A DNA stretch of 64,000 bases from Cyanobacterium sp. uoEpiScrs1 (GTDB taxonomy: Bacteria > Cyanobacteriota > Cyanobacteriia > Cyanobacteriales > Microcystaceae). This document shows positions 1-9,235 of the stretch, piece after piece. Position 1 is the stretch's first letter, and every line of letters begins with the position of its first letter. The notes under the pieces are model-generated. The model searched no databases, had not been told where the DNA came from, and saw nothing but the letters and a program-made list of their open reading frames with translations. Location: NCBI RefSeq assembly GCF_947331815.1, contig NZ_OX373462.1, forward strand, positions 1,103,376 to 1,167,375. The letters are read 5' to 3'. The position numbers and the translations under genes were made by a program.

Positions 1-627
1 ACTTTCGGCTGCAGTTTGCGCCCCATAGTTATTGTGACCCCAATAGATGTTATTGAGATACATTTCTAGAATTTTATCCTTGTCAAAAACCTGTTCTACC
101 CGAAGAGAAAGAACTGCCTCAGAAAGTTTGCGGTTAAAGGTCCTGTCTGTTGACAAAAAGATATTTTTGACTAACTGCATAGTGATGGTAGATGCTCCTT
201 CTACTACACCACCACTTTTATAGTTCACCCAAAGTGCACGAGCAATACTTGTAAGGTTAATTCCGTGGTGATAATAAAAGTGACTATCTTCAATCGCTAA
301 TACAGCTCTTTTTAATTCAGGAGACATATAGTCCAGGGTGATCACTTCTCGGTTAGCTTCCTCGTGAAGTCTTGACAGGAGCCGTCCTTTGATATCGTAG
401 ATATAAGTGGTTTCTGGTGGGGCATAATTATTTAGACTCCGAACGTCTGGGAGGTTACGAAAGCTAATAGCAAGTCCAACAAGCCCTCCTGCAACTATAG
501 AACTAGTCAATAAAGAGAGGCTGAGGACAGTCCCTCCAGCCACCTTTATCACCCCTTGCCTAAAGGAGGCTTTAGGCGAGGGGGGCCTGTTTGGATTGGT
601 TTGTTGTCGAATAGTGCTAGACGACAC
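1..627 (-). CDS. Class A penicillin-binding protein, N-terminal part (cut by window edge)
   Basis: A reading frame open to the left edge encodes the first 209 residues of a bifunctional peptidoglycan synthase. After a proline-rich cytoplasmic stretch there is one membrane anchor (about residues 27-52). The glycosyltransferase family 51 domain follows, with the motif AIEDSHFYYHHGI holding the catalytic Glu and then EGASTITMQLVKN and EMYLNNIYWG. The transpeptidase half lies outside the window. I chose GTG at 627 because an in-frame stop lies a few codons upstream and no ATG is suitable. A second class A PBP is encoded at 50829-53090, but that one carries an FHA domain, so the two are not simple duplicates. 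The family assignment is firm; which PBP1 paralogue it is cannot be told. Confidence 0.9.
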   Translation of the reverse strand, partial: MSSSTIRQQTNPNRPPSPKASFRQGVIKVAGGTVLSLSLLTSSIVAGGLVGLAISFRNLPDVRSLNNYAPPETTYIYDIKGRLLSRLHEEANREVITLDYMSPELKRAVLAIEDSHFYYHHGINLTSIARALWVNYKSGGVVEGASTITMQLVKNIFLSTDRTFNRKLSEAVLSLRVEQVFDKDKILEMYLNNIYWGHNNYGAQTAAES

Positions 628-845
628 GATAGTTTTACTTCCTCACTCCGAGTATAAGTTTATGATATTAGCGGGAGACCTGGCATAAACAAGGTTTTTT
701 ATAAGTGGCTTATAGGAATTTGGCCGAGATTCAATCCCCTAGTCTCATTTATTATGCCCTATACCCGAAATAAATTCCTAGTATTGTGTCTGCATACAAA
801 ATTTTCTACCATGTCAAGCAAGTTTTTTTAATGGGGGGTTTAATC

Positions 846-1760
846 ATGTCCACTGTGACAATTTCAGTTCCGGCAACGACAGCTAATTTGGGACCAGGGT
901 TCGATTGTATCGGAGCTGCTGTCAACCAATATAATTGCTTTAAGTTTAGTCCTATTGAGACGGAGACCTCTGATTTGGTTATTACTATAACGGGGAAGGA
1001 AGCCTCAAGAGTGACTTGTGATCACACCAATTTAGTTTATAAATCTTTCCTTAAATTCTATCAATATCTGGGACAAACACCTCCTAAGATTGCTATCAAC
1101 ATTGAATTAGGGGTTCCTTTAGCTAGAGGGTTGGGGAGTTCGGCCACGGCTATCATTGGTGGTTTAATGGGAGGAAATCAGCTAGCTGGTGAACCTCTTT
1201 CTTTATCCGAGATTATGAAATTAGCAATCACTATTGAAGGTCATCCTGATAATGTGGTTCCTGCTTTACTAGGAAATTGTCAATTATCCGTAGGGAAAGC
1301 AGAAAATTGGCAAATTTGTCCTATTGCTTGGCATCCTGATTTAATTCCTGTAGTAGCTATTCCGGATTTTGAACTATCTACTAAGGAGGCAAGAGCTGTT
1401 TTACCTGCCCATTTAAACCGCGATGATGCCATCTTTAATATTGCCCATCTGGGATTATTGATTAAAGCATTGGAGACAGGAAATCAAGACTGGTTAACGA
1501 TGGCGTTGAATGATAAACTCCATCAACCTTATCGTCAAACCTTGATCAAAGGCTTTAATTCTGTAAAGACAGCAGCTCTATCTGTGGGAGCTTACGGGGT
1601 TGTTATTAGTGGAGCAGGACCTACAGTCATTGCCCTAACTTCCGCTGATTACGCCGATAGAGTATCCTCCGCTATGACTGATGCATGGATGCGTATAGGG
1701 ATTAAGTCCAAAGCGCAACCACTATCGATCGATCTAGATGGTACTAGGGTTATTATCTAA
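846..1760 (+). CDS. thrB: Homoserine kinase
   Basis: This is a 304-residue GHMP-family kinase that phosphorylates L-homoserine with ATP, the step before threonine synthase in the cytoplasm. The N-terminus MSTVTISVPATTANLGPGFD is the classic ThrB opening. The ATP-binding GHMP motif PLARGLGSSATAIIGG is at residues 91-106, and EGHPDNVVPAL and SGAGPTVIAL are the other family motifs. The frame is open from GTG at 786, but the extra 20 residues do not belong to the family, and a G-rich tract stands just ahead of ATG 846, so I start there. It is a single gene: the PBP gene upstream is divergent and a tRNA lies on the other strand just after the stop. Confidence 0.96.
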   Translation: MSTVTISVPATTANLGPGFDCIGAAVNQYNCFKFSPIETETSDLVITITGKEASRVTCDHTNLVYKSFLKFYQYLGQTPPKIAINIELGVPLARGLGSSATAIIGGLMGGNQLAGEPLSLSEIMKLAITIEGHPDNVVPALLGNCQLSVGKAENWQICPIAWHPDLIPVVAIPDFELSTKEARAVLPAHLNRDDAIFNIAHLGLLIKALETGNQDWLTMALNDKLHQPYRQTLIKGFNSVKTAALSVGAYGVVISGAGPTVIALTSADYADRVSSAMTDAWMRIGIKSKAQPLSIDLDGTRVII

Positions 1761-1765
1761 GACAA

Positions 1766-1847
1766 TGCGGATGGCGAGACTTGAACTCGCATGGCTAAAG
1801 CCACACGCCCCTCAAGCGTGCGTGTCTACCGATTCCACCACATCCGC
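1766..1847 (-). tRNA. tRNA-Leu(GAG)
   Basis: Read on the minus strand, the acceptor arms GCGGATG and CATCCGC pair fully and the discriminator is A. The anticodon stem CACGC/GCGTG encloses the loop TTGAGGG, giving anticodon GAG, which reads CTC and CTT. The long variable arm TGGCTTTAGCCA is typical of class II leucine tRNAs, and the T arm is GCGAG-TTCAAGT-CTCGC. The 3' CCA is not encoded. The gene sits tail to tail with thrB, 5 bp apart. Confidence 0.97.
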
Positions 1848-2055
1848 ATAATGATAGCTTATATATACTATCATGATCAAGGGCTAAAATACAAGAGCAT
1901 CTTAAACCATTTCTCAAATCTTCTAATTAGTTATCAGGGAAAAGAAGAAAAATCAAGAAAATGTTAAAAGAAGAGGCTAAGGTTGACCCTCTATCAAAGA
2001 ACCCTGTCATAATCTTTACACAGGGGACCTTGTATTTATCTCAAACCAAAGAATC

Positions 2056-3258
2056 ATGAGCATTTCCATCAAACAATTATGTGTCTATGTTGCATTCCTT
2101 ACTGTAGGTGGCAGTCTCGGATTGTGGAGAAGTCATTACACAAATCAACCTTTGAGCACCCAGACGGTTCAAAGCTCTCCAGTGGTTCCCAAAAACCTAA
2201 CCCCTTTATATTTTCCCTCTAGATCTTCGGGATTAAATAATCTTAATTTTATTGCTAAAGCTGCCCAAAAAGTCGGACCAGCAGTAGTTCGTATTGACTC
2301 GGCTAGATCAGTATCCAGTAGTATTCCAGACTCTTTTGAGAATCCTTTATTTCGTCGTTTTTTTGGAAAGGAGATTCCGATTCCAAAGGAACATATTGAA
2401 CGGGGAACGGGCTCAGGATTTATTCTTAGCGAAAATGGACAACTATTGACAAACGCCCACGTAGTTGATGGAACAAAACAAGTTAAAGTGACTTTGAAAA
2501 ATGGTCAAATCTATCGGGGACAAGTATTAGGAATTGATAAGATGACTGATCTGGCTGTAATAAAAATTGGAGCTACGGATCTGCCAACAGTTAAATTGGG
2601 AACGGCTGAGAATTTACAACCTGGAGAATGGGCAATCGCTATTGGAAATCCCTTGGGATTAGATAATACTGTGACAGTAGGAATTATAAGTGCTTTGGGG
2701 CGTTCAAGTTCGGAAGTTGGAGTTCCCGATAAGCGATTAAGATTTATTCAAACTGACGCAGCCATTAACCCAGGAAACTCAGGAGGTCCTCTTCTTAACT
2801 CTCATGGGGAAGTAGTGGGGATTAATACAGCAATTCGTGCAGATGCTCAAGGATTAGGGTTTGCTATTCCCATTGAAACAGCCCAACGGGTAGCCCAACA
2901 ATTGTTTGTTAAAGGGAAAGCTGATCATCCTTATTTAGGTATCCATATGGTTACTTTAGATAAAGAGTTACAAAAAGAACTTAATCAAGAGAATAAATTG
3001 GATTTCGAAGTTACTGAAACTAAAGGAATTTTAGTAGTTCGTGTAGTGAGTAATTCTCCCGCTGCTGATGCAGGTTTTCAGCCTGGAGATATCATTTTAA
3101 AAGTTGGAGGTCAATCAGTAGAAACTGCGACAGATGTCCAGGAACAAGTCGAGTTAAGTTCTATCGGAAAAATTCTTAACATAGAGGTAATTCGTCAAGG
3201 AAACCCTCATCCTGAAACTTTAGTCGTATACCCAGAATCTTTCCCCATCAATAATTAA
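2056..3258 (+). CDS. HtrA/Deg-family serine endoprotease (HhoA/HhoB/HtrA type)
   Basis: The 400-residue protein is an envelope quality-control protease. Residues 1-25 form an uncleaved or cleaved export signal. The trypsin-like domain carries the full catalytic triad: His135 in LTNAHVVDG, Asp165 in KMTDLAVIK and Ser242 in NPGNSGGPLL. One PDZ domain follows (about residues 290-390, with GIHMV and SPAADAGFQPGDIIL). A single PDZ and this length match the cyanobacterial Deg proteases HhoA, HhoB and HtrA; which of the three it is cannot be fixed by eye. No operon partner is visible: a tRNA on the opposite strand precedes it, and an 0.9-kb gap follows. Confidence 0.94.
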   Translation: MSISIKQLCVYVAFLTVGGSLGLWRSHYTNQPLSTQTVQSSPVVPKNLTPLYFPSRSSGLNNLNFIAKAAQKVGPAVVRIDSARSVSSSIPDSFENPLFRRFFGKEIPIPKEHIERGTGSGFILSENGQLLTNAHVVDGTKQVKVTLKNGQIYRGQVLGIDKMTDLAVIKIGATDLPTVKLGTAENLQPGEWAIAIGNPLGLDNTVTVGIISALGRSSSEVGVPDKRLRFIQTDAAINPGNSGGPLLNSHGEVVGINTAIRADAQGLGFAIPIETAQRVAQQLFVKGKADHPYLGIHMVTLDKELQKELNQENKLDFEVTETKGILVVRVVSNSPAADAGFQPGDIILKVGGQSVETATDVQEQVELSSIGKILNIEVIRQGNPHPETLVVYPESFPINN

Positions 3259-4148
3259 TATTCAATATTTTCACTATTATTTAATGGTGGATTGTGGTAA
3301 TTTAAAATATTCCAGTTTATTGTTTATACTTGCCTAGTCCACCTTATGGTATTTAGATTTGATATTTAAGCAAAATATAGTTAGATTTACAATTATCGTA
3401 GATAACAAACACTAATAATTAAACAACGACAATCACTTAATAGGTAAGTATAATATGATACTTACTCATTTCTTAACTTTAAATTCCAAAGGAGTAATTA
3501 GAGTAAATAAGTATAAGCAATCAGTTAATTCGTCAGATTAATTAGATAAGTACACTTTATTATTCATTAATCGCTTCAAAAATAAATACTGACTACTTGA
3601 ATATTTTATATATTATTTCCAATAACATTAAATTTTATATTAATAAATATAACTAGTTAAAAGTATTATCCACAAAGCTTTAAAAATATTTTTTAACGTA
3701 TATTAGTCTATAAATAATTAGTACTAAATCTTTAAAAATTAGTGTTACTATAAGATTGATAACAAGTTTTGATATAAAAAATTTATTAGGAGTCTAATTT
3801 AATAAACTATGAGGAGTAATCACTATAGAAATGTTTTTACCAATTCAAATTTTTAGTAAGGTAATTCGAAGAAAAAAATACATTTTTAAGATTTAGACTG
3901 GGGTTTATATTTACAGTACAGCTCTCAATAAATACTGCTGAATCCTCTGCTTATCTTTTCATATAACTTATACTTTAAATCAATCAATAAACTAAACATA
4001 TTGTAGTGGTTTATAAAGTGGATATAAATCAGATTAAATTCAGCAGTTCAAAAGCCTCCAAGATATTGAGTTTGCAGTCAAGAACTTTAAATTTTTCAAA
4101 AAATTTTTCAAAGTCTTTAATTTAACCCAGATGATTACTATTATTTTT
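3259..4148. other. 890-bp AT-rich gap
   Basis: The gap lies between the protease gene and the 3' end of the convergent histidine kinase gene. I read both strands and saw only open stretches shorter than about 30 codons, for example MILTHFLTLNSKGVIRVNKY from 3455, none with good support. No clear terminator, tRNA or repeat is visible. Decayed gene remains are possible but not recognisable. Confidence 0.6.
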
Positions 4149-6242
4149 TTATTTACTTGTCTTAGTTGATGAAGTTTTTTTATTTGTTTTGCAAGGAGTG
4201 GTTTTGAGAAAAATAGGAACCGTAAAATGAAATTGACTTCCAAGATCTTTCCCCTCTGATTCTGCCCAAATTTTGCCACCCCATCCTTGGACAATCTGGC
4301 GGCAAATAGCTAAACCTAATCCAGTTCCTCCTGTACTACGTCGTAATGCCCCTTCTTCTTGATAAAATCGATCAAAGACTGTTTCTAAACAATTGGGCTC
4401 GATCCCTCTCCCCGTATCGGCTACAGTAACTTCTAAACTATTAGAATCTGTGCTATTGACTTCGATGGTCACGTTTCCTTTAGAACTGGTAAATTTACAA
4501 GCATTGTCGAGTAATTTAGCTAACAATTCCACTAGCCATTCCCCATCTACTTGAATTAAGGGAAGTTCAGAAGTTACTAAATTTTTAATATTAGGTAAAT
4601 TGCTATTTCGGTTACGGGACCTAACATTACTTAGAGATAGTTCAACACATTCAGCTAAATTTAAGGGTTCAGTATGCCATTTCACTCGTCCACTTTCTAA
4701 TTGGGAAAGAGTCAGAAAATCTTGGACTAGCTTGCACATGCGTTCAGTATCTTGTAAGGCGGTATTGAGCATTACTTGACGCAATTCGGGGGACATATCA
4801 GGCTCTGTAGCTAAGCTTTCTAAACAAATTTGAATAGTAGATAAAGGAGTACGTAATTCGTGTCCAGTAATAGCTACTAAATTAGAACGGGTGTGATCAA
4901 GAGCTTCAAGTTGTTTATTAAGGTCTTGTAGATTAGCATAAGCTTCTGCTTGAATTAGAGCAACACCAATTTGAGTAGTAATTGCATTAACCAAAGCCAC
5001 ATCTTCATCTCTCCAGTCCGCAGGATTCGGTCCACAGTGATGTAACTCTAACATTCCTAATAGTCTTCCTCTATAAAGAATAGGAACTAGTAACCAAGAT
5101 GAAATTGAACACTTAATGATAAGGTTTTGAAGAGATTTTAAATCCGAATTAGACTTTATTTTATTGAAAATTCGTGGATCATTATTTGCATCCTCAACCA
5201 TCAAAGCGTCACGTAACTCTATTACTTCTTGAAATAAGGGATTATTGTGTAAAGGCCAAGTTTTTCCTTTAAGGGAAGTAATACCAGCACTTAAAAATTC
5301 ATGTTGAATTGTTACTGTAGAATCAGTTTCTTGACAACGGTAGACAAGACAACGACAACCCCCCAAACCTTCCCCTAGTTTCTGAACAGCTAAGTGTAGA
5401 ATTTCTTCAGGATCCAGTGAACGTCGAATAGCACTTGTAACCGAGTTAATCAGACGTTCTTTATGTTCTTTAGAAGCTAGAGAACGGTTGGCCTTGAGTA
5501 GTTCATATTGACCAGCTTGTAGATAGCTAACTAGACGTTGTACAAAGGGCTCAGGGTATCTATCAGGACAATCCCATGTCGAATTATTAATCTCTTTTTG
5601 CTTAAGATTTTCCTCTCTTTGTTTCAAGATGGTTACTGGTAAATACTCCTGACGAGCTTGCTTGATTTTTGTTTTTAACTCTGGTCTATAGGTAAGAATA
5701 CGCCGTAATAAAGTGTCTGCAGCATGTTGACTAACTTGACGATCAAATGTCCAAATTCCGTCAAAACGTCGGCTATTATCCATAGCTGAATCAACATTAT
5801 TATAAGTATCATTATGATTTATTCCAATACGTTCTTGACACACTAAACAGCTTGCATAATCCTGAGCAATAACGATTAAATTCCATTCTTGAACCAAACT
5901 ATCAGTTGATTCAAAGGCGATCTTTTCATAAAGCTCAGAACTATTTTTAAAGTCAATTTCAGGGACAGTCAATACATAAACCTGATTTGTTTTTTGAGCA
6001 ATTCGCCGATACCGTTGGGCTTCTTGCCGATAAAATCGTTCTTTTTGAAAACTAGCAATAACTAGAGGATAACCTGAGCCGGCTAAGATTTGATCTTCTA
6101 TAGCATGAGATAAAGCTGTCAAGGAAGCCTTGAAATACATTTGAGGTCGCCAATAGGGAAAAATTTGCAACAGTTCTGTTAAAACTGATATTGAGTTGCT
6201 CATCGATGTCTTTTTGATATCTCCTGGCAAAATCGATGTCAT
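4149..6242 (-). CDS. DICT-GAF hybrid-sensor type histidine kinase
   Basis: This is a soluble sensor kinase of 697 residues. Residues 15-190 form a DICT sensory domain, a module known from cyanobacterial kinases and diguanylate cyclases. Residues 266-431 form a GAF domain, followed by a HisKA dimerisation domain with phospho-acceptor His461 in ITGHELRTPLSTI. The HATPase domain shows the N box LLDNACKF (577-584), the G1 box DTGRGIE (609-615) and the G2 box GTGLGL (639-644), so it looks active. No receiver domain and no neighbouring response-regulator gene is present, so its partner is unknown. The frame is open back to TTG 6269. I prefer ATG 6242, which has AAGG about 6 bases ahead; ATG 6203 is a third option. 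The signal is unknown. Confidence 0.9.
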   Translation of the reverse strand: MTSILPGDIKKTSMSNSISVLTELLQIFPYWRPQMYFKASLTALSHAIEDQILAGSGYPLVIASFQKERFYRQEAQRYRRIAQKTNQVYVLTVPEIDFKNSSELYEKIAFESTDSLVQEWNLIVIAQDYASCLVCQERIGINHNDTYNNVDSAMDNSRRFDGIWTFDRQVSQHAADTLLRRILTYRPELKTKIKQARQEYLPVTILKQREENLKQKEINNSTWDCPDRYPEPFVQRLVSYLQAGQYELLKANRSLASKEHKERLINSVTSAIRRSLDPEEILHLAVQKLGEGLGGCRCLVYRCQETDSTVTIQHEFLSAGITSLKGKTWPLHNNPLFQEVIELRDALMVEDANNDPRIFNKIKSNSDLKSLQNLIIKCSISSWLLVPILYRGRLLGMLELHHCGPNPADWRDEDVALVNAITTQIGVALIQAEAYANLQDLNKQLEALDHTRSNLVAITGHELRTPLSTIQICLESLATEPDMSPELRQVMLNTALQDTERMCKLVQDFLTLSQLESGRVKWHTEPLNLAECVELSLSNVRSRNRNSNLPNIKNLVTSELPLIQVDGEWLVELLAKLLDNACKFTSSKGNVTIEVNSTDSNSLEVTVADTGRGIEPNCLETVFDRFYQEEGALRRSTGGTGLGLAICRQIVQGWGGKIWAESEGKDLGSQFHFTVPIFLKTTPCKTNKKTSSTKTSK

Positions 6243-7004
6243 ACTGCCCTTATCGCCTTTATATTGCAATTAAAGGGCTTTAAAGAATGGTATTAAACTA
6301 TAAACAGGAAGTCTATATTTACAGTTACCCCTCATTGTAACTGGATTACTATAGTGGCTAACAATCATATCACTAGGATTCACTGAACTCTATGTCCATA
6401 ACCTAGATCAATTATTTTGTCCTTAAGCTTTATTTAGAGACTATTCTTTTAAAGAGAATTAAAATATTCTCGTTGTTAAATCTATGAGTAGTCCTAATTT
6501 AGGAGGATTTTTCATTTAGCCTAGAAGATATATAATTACTCTTCAATTAAATACAAATTCCAGTATGGCTTTCTATCTTTCTACTCCAAGAACTTTTTCT
6601 GCACACTTTTGCTTTTAACACACTCTCAAAATAGCTAAATCTTCTTAAAATTTTTTCGAGACGATAATACTTGTTGAATTGATACTTTCATGACTTTAAT
6701 ATTGAAATTTTAAAAAAGTTGTCATTATTTTTTAATTTTTTATGTGAAATCAGATAATTCATCAGTAGTGATCATAAATATCAAGAAAAACTGACAGAAT
6801 AACTTCCCAAAGCCTGATAAATTCGTCAATGACCTTGCAAATTAACGATCTTACCCCTTGACTATTTCCCCTAGTGTTTTGTTACATGAAATTGAACAAA
6901 CGACCCCTATAGTATGAATTTTATGAGTCAACCGTTATTTACATATAATTCTTCAGACTTTACTAAGAACTATATATAGTCCAAATTATAGGAGAATATA
7001 TCTC
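6243..7004. other. 762-bp intergenic region, divergent promoters
   Basis: The gap separates the divergently read histidine kinase and DUF4912 genes, so it must hold both promoters. I found a small hairpin (GAGAAT at 6454-6459 and ATTCTC at 6466-6471) and an SD-like GGAG just before ATG 7005. No open frame of more than about 20 codons looks like protein. Confidence 0.6.
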
Positions 7005-8561
7005 ATGGCACAAGAGCAACTACTGTTAGAGAAGATGACCTTTAGACAGCTACGTAGAGCAGCTAGTAAATATAATATTCCTCGTTATGGCAGAATGCGC
7101 AAAGCACAACTATTATCTGCCCTAAAACAACAACTTCAAGAACAAACTGTTCAACAACCAAAAATAAAAAAAACAATAATAAATCCAACACTTGTTAAGG
7201 AGAAACAAAGAATGGAAGCATCTAAATTTGAAATAGGTCAAGATAACATTGTAGAAAGAATTTTATCATCTGTGGATAACGAACTTAGTGATCCATTATC
7301 ACCTGCAGATGACGAACTTGGTGATCCATTATCATCTGTGGATAACGAACTTAGTGATCTATTGTCACCTGTAGATGACGAACTTAGTGATCCATTATCA
7401 TCTGTAGATGACGAACTTAGTGATTTACCTGACGGTTATGGAGAAAGCCGTATTGTCATTTTGCCCCGTGATCCACAATGGGCTTATGCATACTGGGATG
7501 CCCCCAACAGTTCTAAAGAAGAATTACGTCGCCAGGGAGGACAGCAGTTAGCTTTACGTCTTTACGATGTAACTGATATTGATCTTAATTCTCAAAGTCC
7601 CCATAGTGTCCAAGAATACCTCTGTGATGAATTAACACGGGAATGGTACTTATCGATTCCGGTAAGTGATCGTGATTATGTTCTCGATATTGGTTATCGT
7701 TGCTTCGATGGACGCTGGTTAATTCTCGCTCGTTCAGCGTCTGTTCATATCCCCCCTATTTACCCTTCTGATTGGGTAGAAGACATATTTGTTACCGTCA
7801 ATTCCAATCAAGAACTCCAAGACAAGATGGTTTACAATTTGGTGTCTCCTGCTCACCCTAAAATGACACTAGGTAACAGCCTTGTCTATAACGAAACTTT
7901 TGACACAGCAAAAGGAGTGAACAAAACTTTTGATACAAAAAAAGGAGTGAACAAAACTTTTGATACAACAAAAGGAGTGAACAAAACTTTTGATACAACA
8001 AAAGGAGTGAACAAAACTTTTGATACAACAAAAGGAGTGAACAAAACTTTTAATACAGCAAAAAGAGTAGAAGATAAGTGCATAGAAGATTACGTGTTCG
8101 GTTCTATACAACACGTCGCAGGATCGGAGGTTAACTCCTATGTTCATCAAGAAGTAGTTAGTTCTTATGTCTTTCCCCCTGGCATCGGAACGTGGGCAGT
8201 TCCCTCTGCTTCCGGACTGAATCCTTCTAACATGTCTGGTGTAGGATTAGGAGTTTCTGTTTCTGCATCGTCTGAAAATCCTCGTAAGTTTTGGTTAGTG
8301 GCTGATGCTGAGTTGATTGTTTATGGGGCTACTGAACCTGATGCCACTGTTACCATTGGAGGCCGACCTATTGAACTAAATCCTGATGGGACTTTCCGCT
8401 TTCAAATGTCTTTCCAAGACGGTTTGATTGACTACCCTATAATGGCTGTAGCTGTTGATGGAAAACAAACCCGTTCTATTCAGATGAAGTTTAATCGTGA
8501 AACCCCAGAAAATATTACTAACACAAGGGAAAAGTCCGTCTTGGATTGGTTTTCAATTTAG
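7005..8561 (+). CDS. DUF4912 protein with Rho-N-like helix-extended domain and two tandem-repeat tracts
   Basis: Function unknown. The 518-residue protein starts with a lysine- and arginine-rich region (residues 9-45, FRQLRRAASKYNIPRYGRMR) that looks like a Rho-N/HeH-type nucleic-acid-binding fold. An acidic tract of five 11-residue repeats follows (residues 88-142, consensus SSVDDELSDPL). The DUF4912 domain spans about 145-260 (SRIVILPRDPQWAYAYWD to PPIYPSDWVEDIFV). Next come six 10-residue repeats (residues 296-355, consensus NKTFDTTKGV) and a C-terminal beta-rich domain (about 420-500, with AELIVYGATEPDATVTIGG) like the Ig-like tails of other DUF4912 proteins. GGAG lies 10 bases ahead of the ATG. 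Domain order is as in cyanobacterial DUF4912 proteins; the repeats are the odd part. Confidence 0.85.
   Translation: MAQEQLLLEKMTFRQLRRAASKYNIPRYGRMRKAQLLSALKQQLQEQTVQQPKIKKTIINPTLVKEKQRMEASKFEIGQDNIVERILSSVDNELSDPLSPADDELGDPLSSVDNELSDLLSPVDDELSDPLSSVDDELSDLPDGYGESRIVILPRDPQWAYAYWDAPNSSKEELRRQGGQQLALRLYDVTDIDLNSQSPHSVQEYLCDELTREWYLSIPVSDRDYVLDIGYRCFDGRWLILARSASVHIPPIYPSDWVEDIFVTVNSNQELQDKMVYNLVSPAHPKMTLGNSLVYNETFDTAKGVNKTFDTKKGVNKTFDTTKGVNKTFDTTKGVNKTFDTTKGVNKTFNTAKRVEDKCIEDYVFGSIQHVAGSEVNSYVHQEVVSSYVFPPGIGTWAVPSASGLNPSNMSGVGLGVSVSASSENPRKFWLVADAELIVYGATEPDATVTIGGRPIELNPDGTFRFQMSFQDGLIDYPIMAVAVDGKQTRSIQMKFNRETPENITNTREKSVLDWFSI
7266..7430 (+). repeat. Five 33-bp in-frame tandem repeats
   Basis: Units start at 7266, 7299, 7332, 7365 and 7398. 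Each encodes 11 acidic residues of the form S-S/P-V-D-D/N-E-L-S-D-P/L-L. Units alternate between SS and SP types, which suggests an older 66-bp unit. Copy number could change without breaking the frame. Confidence 0.93.
7890..8069 (+). repeat. Six 30-bp in-frame tandem repeats
   Basis: Units start at 7890, 7920, 7950, 7980, 8010 and 8040. Units 3, 4 and 5 are identical; the outer ones have diverged. Each encodes NKTFDTTKGV or a close variant. The identity of the central units points to recent expansion by slippage or recombination. Long open frames on the opposite strand here are by-products of the repeat. Confidence 0.95.
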
Positions 8562-8764
8562 TCAATAGTCCGAGACGATAATTAATCACTTTGTTTATTT
8601 GTCTATTTGTCTATATTCTTACAAGTTAGCCAACTTGACTGCTCCTGGTAAGTTTATCAGGGGCCTATTATTGAATAATAAAGAAACTAAGAATTTCTTT
8701 AAAAGAAGACTATCTACTCAAAATTCTATATTAAGATGGAGACAATATTAATTTTTTTTAAGAA

Positions 8765-8956
8765 ATGTCGATTCCAATTTTAGTATTTGATGTGGCTTTA
8801 GTTGCCTGGTCACTTCACTTGATGCAAGAGGCAGTTGACCAACAAGAATTCTCTTTAATGCTTGCAGGAATTTTAGTAGCTATGTCCGCTGTGGCAATGC
8901 TGGTAGTGTATTTTCTAATGGGGAATTGTTTAAGTTATCTAATTCAAACTCATTGA
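8765..8956 (+). CDS. Small membrane protein, 63 residues
   Basis: I do not recognise this protein. It has two predicted membrane helices (about residues 3-20 and 31-52, the second LMLAGILVAMSAVAMLVVYF) joined by a short acidic loop with QEAVDQQEF. The residue choice is that of a real protein and not of AT-rich noise. It stands alone, 203 bp after the DUF4912 gene and on the same strand. A hairpin CCTGGTA/TATCAGG near 8646 lies in that spacer. No clear Shine-Dalgarno sequence is present, only AAG just ahead of the ATG. It may be a cyanobacterial conserved small membrane protein; a homologue search would settle that. Confidence 0.7.
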   Translation: MSIPILVFDVALVAWSLHLMQEAVDQQEFSLMLAGILVAMSAVAMLVVYFLMGNCLSYLIQTH

Positions 8957-9139
8957 GACATCCGAAAAATTAGGACACAACTACATATTGCTTTTGAATA
9001 TGACAAATATAATATATGATAATTCATTTTCTACTCTAGCAAAAGTCTGTTATTTAACACGTCTATCATATTTAATTTAGTTATGGTGTTATATTTTAAT
9101 CAAGTTACTAAATACAATATCTAAAGTATTTTCTAGTAG

Positions 9140-9235
9140 GGGGTAATTTTGTCTGGCTCAAATCTCAGGAAGTTTGCATAAACCTTAAATTAATAATCTC
9201 AAATAATTAATATTAGAGCCAGATGAAATTACCCC
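9140..9235 (+). promoter_or_regulatory. Possible long RNA stem covering the recJ start codon
   Basis: GGGGTAATTTTGTCTGGCTC at 9140-9159 and GAGCCAGATGAAATTACCCC at 9216-9235 can pair over all 20 positions; only the two central pairs are G-U wobbles. The ATG of recJ (9223) is inside the downstream arm. The 56-base stretch between the arms is AT-rich. If it forms in the mRNA, the stem would bury the start site, so it is a candidate translational control element. Confidence 0.6.

Noticed and set aside
4040..4294. 84-codon minus-strand frame at the end of the histidine kinase gene
   Set aside because: It overlaps the kinase coding sequence in another frame and has noise-like composition.
7869..8150. 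Long minus-strand frames in the repeat region of the DUF4912 gene
   Set aside because: They exist only because the 30-bp repeat lacks stops on the other strand; the plus-strand frame has the recognised domains.
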